A DNA stretch of 16,874 bases from JANOQP01 sp044227705 (GTDB lineage Bacteria; Bacteroidota; Bacteroidia; Chitinophagales; Saprospiraceae), in the NCBI GenBank assembly GCA_044227705.1, contig JBGAWE010000084.1, forward strand, positions 1 through 16,874, in the 5' to 3' direction. Under the pieces are notes generated by a model. The model was not told the origin of the DNA, did no database searches, and was given only the letters and a program-made list of their open reading frames with translations. Position 1 is the first letter of the stretch; each line of letters begins with the position of its first letter. This document shows positions 13,838 through 16,874 of this stretch, piece by piece. The translations under genes were made by a program, and so were the position numbers.

Positions 13838-16800
13838 ATGTTGAAAAAACTTGCACTGTTCGCCGCCTTCCAGACCCTTGCCTCCTTCCTCGCGGCGCAG
13901 CAAATCGAGTTCGGGAAGAACCGCCTCCAGTTCAGAAAACAGGCCGACGAGTGGGTCTACTTCGAGACGGCCAACTTCGTCACCTACTGGTTCGGCGACG
14001 CGCGGCCCCTCGCGCAGGCCGCCCTCCAGACGGCCGAGCTTGACTACGCCGACCTCGAATCGATGCTCGAGCACCCGCTCGCCGAGAAGATTGAGCTGAT
14101 CGTCTACCACGACCTGACCGACCTCAAAACCAGCAACCTCGGCGCGGGCGACGACTCCGACGGTGCCCGCGACCCGATGGGCCGCGCCCTCTTCCAACTG
14201 GCCTACACAGGCGGACAACTCGCGGAAGGCGACGGCAAGGCCCGCGTCATCGGCGGCAAAATCTTCCTCCACTTCGACGGCGACCACCAGCGGCTGCGGC
14301 GGCAAATCCGCGAGGGGACGGCGGGCGTGATGCTCAACTCGATGCTCTTCGGCTCCAATTTGCAGGAAATCGTGCAGAACGCCGTCCTGCTCAACCTGCC
14401 GCCCTGGTTCACCGACGGGCTGCTGTCGTTCTGCGCCGAGGACTGGTCGCCCGAGCTGGACAACGAGCTGCGCGACGTCCTCTCGATGAACAAGTACAAG
14501 ACCTTCGAGAAGCTCTCCCGCGCCTATCCGCGCCTCGCCGGCCACGCGATGTGGCACTACGTCAGCCTCCATTTCGGGCGGCAGACGGTCTCCAACCTGC
14601 TCTATCTGACCCGGATAAACCGCTCCGTCGAGTCGGGTTTTCTGTACGTCCTCGGCGGCTCGTACAAGAGAAACGGCGAGGCGATGATGGCCTTTTTCAA
14701 AAAAAGGTACTCGGAGGACGCGAAGAACCTCCTCCCGCCCGACGCAGCCGACGAGCTGAAGTTCTCGGCCAAAATCGGCTTCAGGAACAAGCGGAACCTG
14801 CCCCTCACCCAGCTCTGCCTCTCGCCCGACGGCCGCAGCCTCGCCTTCGCCACGAGCGACCTCGGCCGTTGGAAGGTCCGCGTCTTCGACTTTGAAAAAG
14901 AGAAAACCCGCACGGTTCAAAAGGGCGCTTTCCGCAACGCCATCCAGCAGACCGACTTCAACTACCCGCTCCTCGCGTGGTCGGCCGACGGGCGCGCGCT
15001 CAACGTGCTTTTCGAAGAAAGGGACGTCCTGAAACTGCGCCGCCACGACCTCACGACCGGCAAATCGACGCTCGACAAACTGCCGCCCGAGTTCATGCGC
15101 ATCTACTCGATGAGCGCGATCGGGGGCGAGAACCTGCTCTTTTCGGCCCTTGTGAAAGGGCAAAGCGACCTTTTCATCTACAAGACGAGGACGCGCAGCA
15201 CCGAGCGGCTGACCAACGACTTTTGGGACGACCTCGACGCCACCGCTTTTCAACAGGGTGAGAAACGCGGCATACTCTGGGCCTCGAACCGGGCTTCCGA
15301 CACCCTCGAAACCGACCGGCTCGACTCGATTCTGCCCGTCGGCCGGTTCGATATTTTCTATATGCCGCTCAACGAGGCGGCCATCAACCCGCCGGAGAGC
15401 AGCATCGAAAAGGTTGCTAACTCTTCCGGCGTTCAACGGCTGCCTTTCATGCCGCCATCGGGCGGGATTGTCGAGTCGCCCCGCAGCATCGTGCGGGTGA
15501 CCGACACGCCGGGGGCCGACGAGCGGTCGCCGGTCGCCGTCGACTCGATGCACTTCAGTTTTTTGAGCGACGAGACGGGCGCGGCCGCCCTCAACTCGGG
15601 GCTGCTGGCCGACTACCCGGCTTTCCACCGGCAGGTTTTTTACAAAAAGAACGGGGAGGAGGTCATTCTGGAAGGACAGTTTTCCATTGAAAAAAACGAC
15701 TGGTCGGCCGTCGAGCGGGCGTGGAAAAAGGCACCGGACGCGGAATCGGGCGAGGTGAAATTTTCTAAACTGAAAATCGACTCGACCCTGAAACTGCCGA
15801 AACCGGCGGAACTGGACAGCGTCCGCCTTTTTGAAATCTGGAAAAAACGGGCGACGACTTGGAACCAGACCGTGCTCGACCGCTCAATTGTCGGGTTGTC
15901 GGCCTGCCCGCGCTCGGGCAAGTTGGCACAGCTGATTTGGCGCGACGGCCGCTACCATGTTTTTCTGAAAAAGGCCGAGCCGGGCAAAAACCGGGGTGCA
16001 AGGCTGACGACGTGGCGGCTCAACCAGCAAGCATTGCTGGGGATTTCGACCGAAAAACCAGACTCCTCGAAAACCAGCCAGCCGCAGCCGACAGCCAGCG
16101 AGGCGGTGCCCGATTCGGTCAAAACGGCCCTGTTGCCGAAGTCGAAAATCGAGCCTGGGTGGCTGTTCCAAGCACCCTTCGAGGACACGCCGCAAAGCGA
16201 GCCTGTGAAGGCACAAGTCATTGAAAACGAGGCGGTTGCGGCGGCCGAACCGGCACGGCCGCCCGTCAGCGGCTCGGTGCGCGGACGCGATTTTGGACAG
16301 TCGACGGGCGGCAAGGTGGTCAAGTTCAACCCGTCGCGCATCGTGCCGTACCGGCTGAAGTTCAGGACCGAAAGCCTCAAACTGACGCTCGACGACCAGC
16401 TCCTCTTCGAGGGCCTCGACAGCTATGCTGGCACCCCGCGCAACAACTTCCGCACGCCGCCCATCGGCATCTTGGGCAAAGGGGTCTTCACAGACCTTTT
16501 CGAGGACTACACCCTCTCGGGCGGCTTCCGCATCCCGACGACGTTCAACGGGGCCGAGTATTTCATCCTATTCGACAACAAGAAAAGGCGGCTCGACCGC
16601 CGCTCCGCCCTCTATCGGAAGACGCAGCTCTACAACGGCAGCATCGACGGCGCACCGCCCGGCCCGACCGACATCCGCCGTTCGCGGGTGACGACGGTGC
16701 TCGGGCAATACGAACTTCGCTGGCCGCTCGACCTCTACACCAGCCTTCGGGCGACGGGGACGATGCGGCAAGACCGCGCCTTCGACCTCACGACCGACGA

Positions 16801-16874
16801 GAAAACCCTCCGCCAGCCGCCCCTCACCCAACAGCGGGCGGCGGTGCGGCTGACGGCCGTCTTCGACAACACCA
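13838..16874 (+). CDS. Exported TolB-like propeller protein with degenerate peptidase-like N-domain and probable outer-membrane barrel (3' truncated by window)
   Basis: The frame is open from ATG 13838 to the end of the window: 1012 residues with no stop. The signal peptide is MLKKLALFAAFQTLASFLAA. Residues ~39-290 begin WVYFETANFVTYWFG and look like the peptidase MA-like N-domain of Bacteroidota TolB-type proteins. Where active relatives have HExxH the sequence reads R158-E-G-T-A, with W190-F-T-D-G after it, so zinc catalysis is unlikely. From ~320 to 490 there are PD40/TolB-type blades (LCLSPDGRSLAFATSD, LAWSADGRAL, LFIYKTRTRSTERLT). A further blade-like motif is at ~570 (MHFSFLSDETG). After a Ser/Pro/Glu-rich linker (~715-800), LTLDDQLLFEGLDSYAG and GVFTDLFEDYTLSGGFRIP mark the start of a beta-rich segment that may be an outer-membrane barrel cut off here. 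Molecular role unknown. Confidence 0.85.
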   Translation, partial: MLKKLALFAAFQTLASFLAAQQIEFGKNRLQFRKQADEWVYFETANFVTYWFGDARPLAQAALQTAELDYADLESMLEHPLAEKIELIVYHDLTDLKTSNLGAGDDSDGARDPMGRALFQLAYTGGQLAEGDGKARVIGGKIFLHFDGDHQRLRRQIREGTAGVMLNSMLFGSNLQEIVQNAVLLNLPPWFTDGLLSFCAEDWSPELDNELRDVLSMNKYKTFEKLSRAYPRLAGHAMWHYVSLHFGRQTVSNLLYLTRINRSVESGFLYVLGGSYKRNGEAMMAFFKKRYSEDAKNLLPPDAADELKFSAKIGFRNKRNLPLTQLCLSPDGRSLAFATSDLGRWKVRVFDFEKEKTRTVQKGAFRNAIQQTDFNYPLLAWSADGRALNVLFEERDVLKLRRHDLTTGKSTLDKLPPEFMRIYSMSAIGGENLLFSALVKGQSDLFIYKTRTRSTERLTNDFWDDLDATAFQQGEKRGILWASNRASDTLETDRLDSILPVGRFDIFYMPLNEAAINPPESSIEKVANSSGVQRLPFMPPSGGIVESPRSIVRVTDTPGADERSPVAVDSMHFSFLSDETGAAALNSGLLADYPAFHRQVFYKKNGEEVILEGQFSIEKNDWSAVERAWKKAPDAESGEVKFSKLKIDSTLKLPKPAELDSVRLFEIWKKRATTWNQTVLDRSIVGLSACPRSGKLAQLIWRDGRYHVFLKKAEPGKNRGARLTTWRLNQQALLGISTEKPDSSKTSQPQPTASEAVPDSVKTALLPKSKIEPGWLFQAPFEDTPQSEPVKAQVIENEAVAAAEPARPPVSGSVRGRDFGQSTGGKVVKFNPSRIVPYRLKFRTESLKLTLDDQLLFEGLDSYAGTPRNNFRTPPIGILGKGVFTDLFEDYTLSGGFRIPTTFNGAEYFILFDNKKRRLDRRSALYRKTQLYNGSIDGAPPGPTDIRRSRVTTVLGQYELRWPLDLYTSLRATGTMRQDRAFDLTTDEKTLRQPPLTQQRAAVRLTAVFDNT

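Noticed and set aside
13802..15628. 608-codon open frame on the minus strand opposite the TolB-like gene
   Set aside because: This is again an antisense shadow. The plus-strand frame has a signal peptide and propeller motifs and runs unbroken to the window end.

Overview
The window looks like chromosomal DNA of a GC-rich member of the Bacteroidota, probably near the Saprospiria (class-level placement is inference). The evidence is protein architecture: SprB-type adhesin repeats, type A and type B C-terminal sorting domains of the type IX secretion system (T9SS), a choice-of-anchor V (Reeler-like) domain, an M43 metalloprotease with PKD and LamG modules, and a TolB-like propeller protein. No clear Shine-Dalgarno sequences are seen, as is usual in this phylum. 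There are no RNA genes, CRISPR arrays, insertion sequences or T9SS machinery genes, and no gap between genes exceeds 300 bases.

Layout. (1) 1-385 is the 3' end of a T9SS type A cargo gene. It is followed by a strong terminator and then by a 1592-residue paralogue (646-5424) with a signal peptide, a choice-of-anchor V domain carrying CxxCH, fifteen adhesin repeats of two kinds, a HYR-like domain and a type A sorting domain. (2) After a second terminator and a pair of near-identical palindromes comes a two-gene unit. It has a compact subtilisin-like protease with no visible signal peptide (5554-6546) and, 9 bases later, an exported protein of unknown function with a long helical body and a beta-rich C-terminus (6556-8793). 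A third terminator closes it. (3) 8963-12688 encodes a 1241-residue secreted M43 zinc metalloprotease with PKD, LamG, SprB-like and CEGE repeats and a type B sorting domain. (4) Across a bidirectional terminator lies a convergent gene (12748-13638, minus strand) for an exported protein with an acidic front half and a basic, aromatic-rich rear half. (5) Divergent from it, an open-ended gene (13838 to the window end) encodes an exported protein with a degenerate peptidase-like N-domain, TolB-like repeats and a probable outer-membrane barrel.

Most products are predicted to be exported or cell-surface proteins: adhesins, a surface metalloprotease and envelope proteins. The adhesins and the metalloprotease would need T9SS genes encoded elsewhere. 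The least explained part is the subtilase plus helical/beta protein unit with the palindrome pair in front of it.
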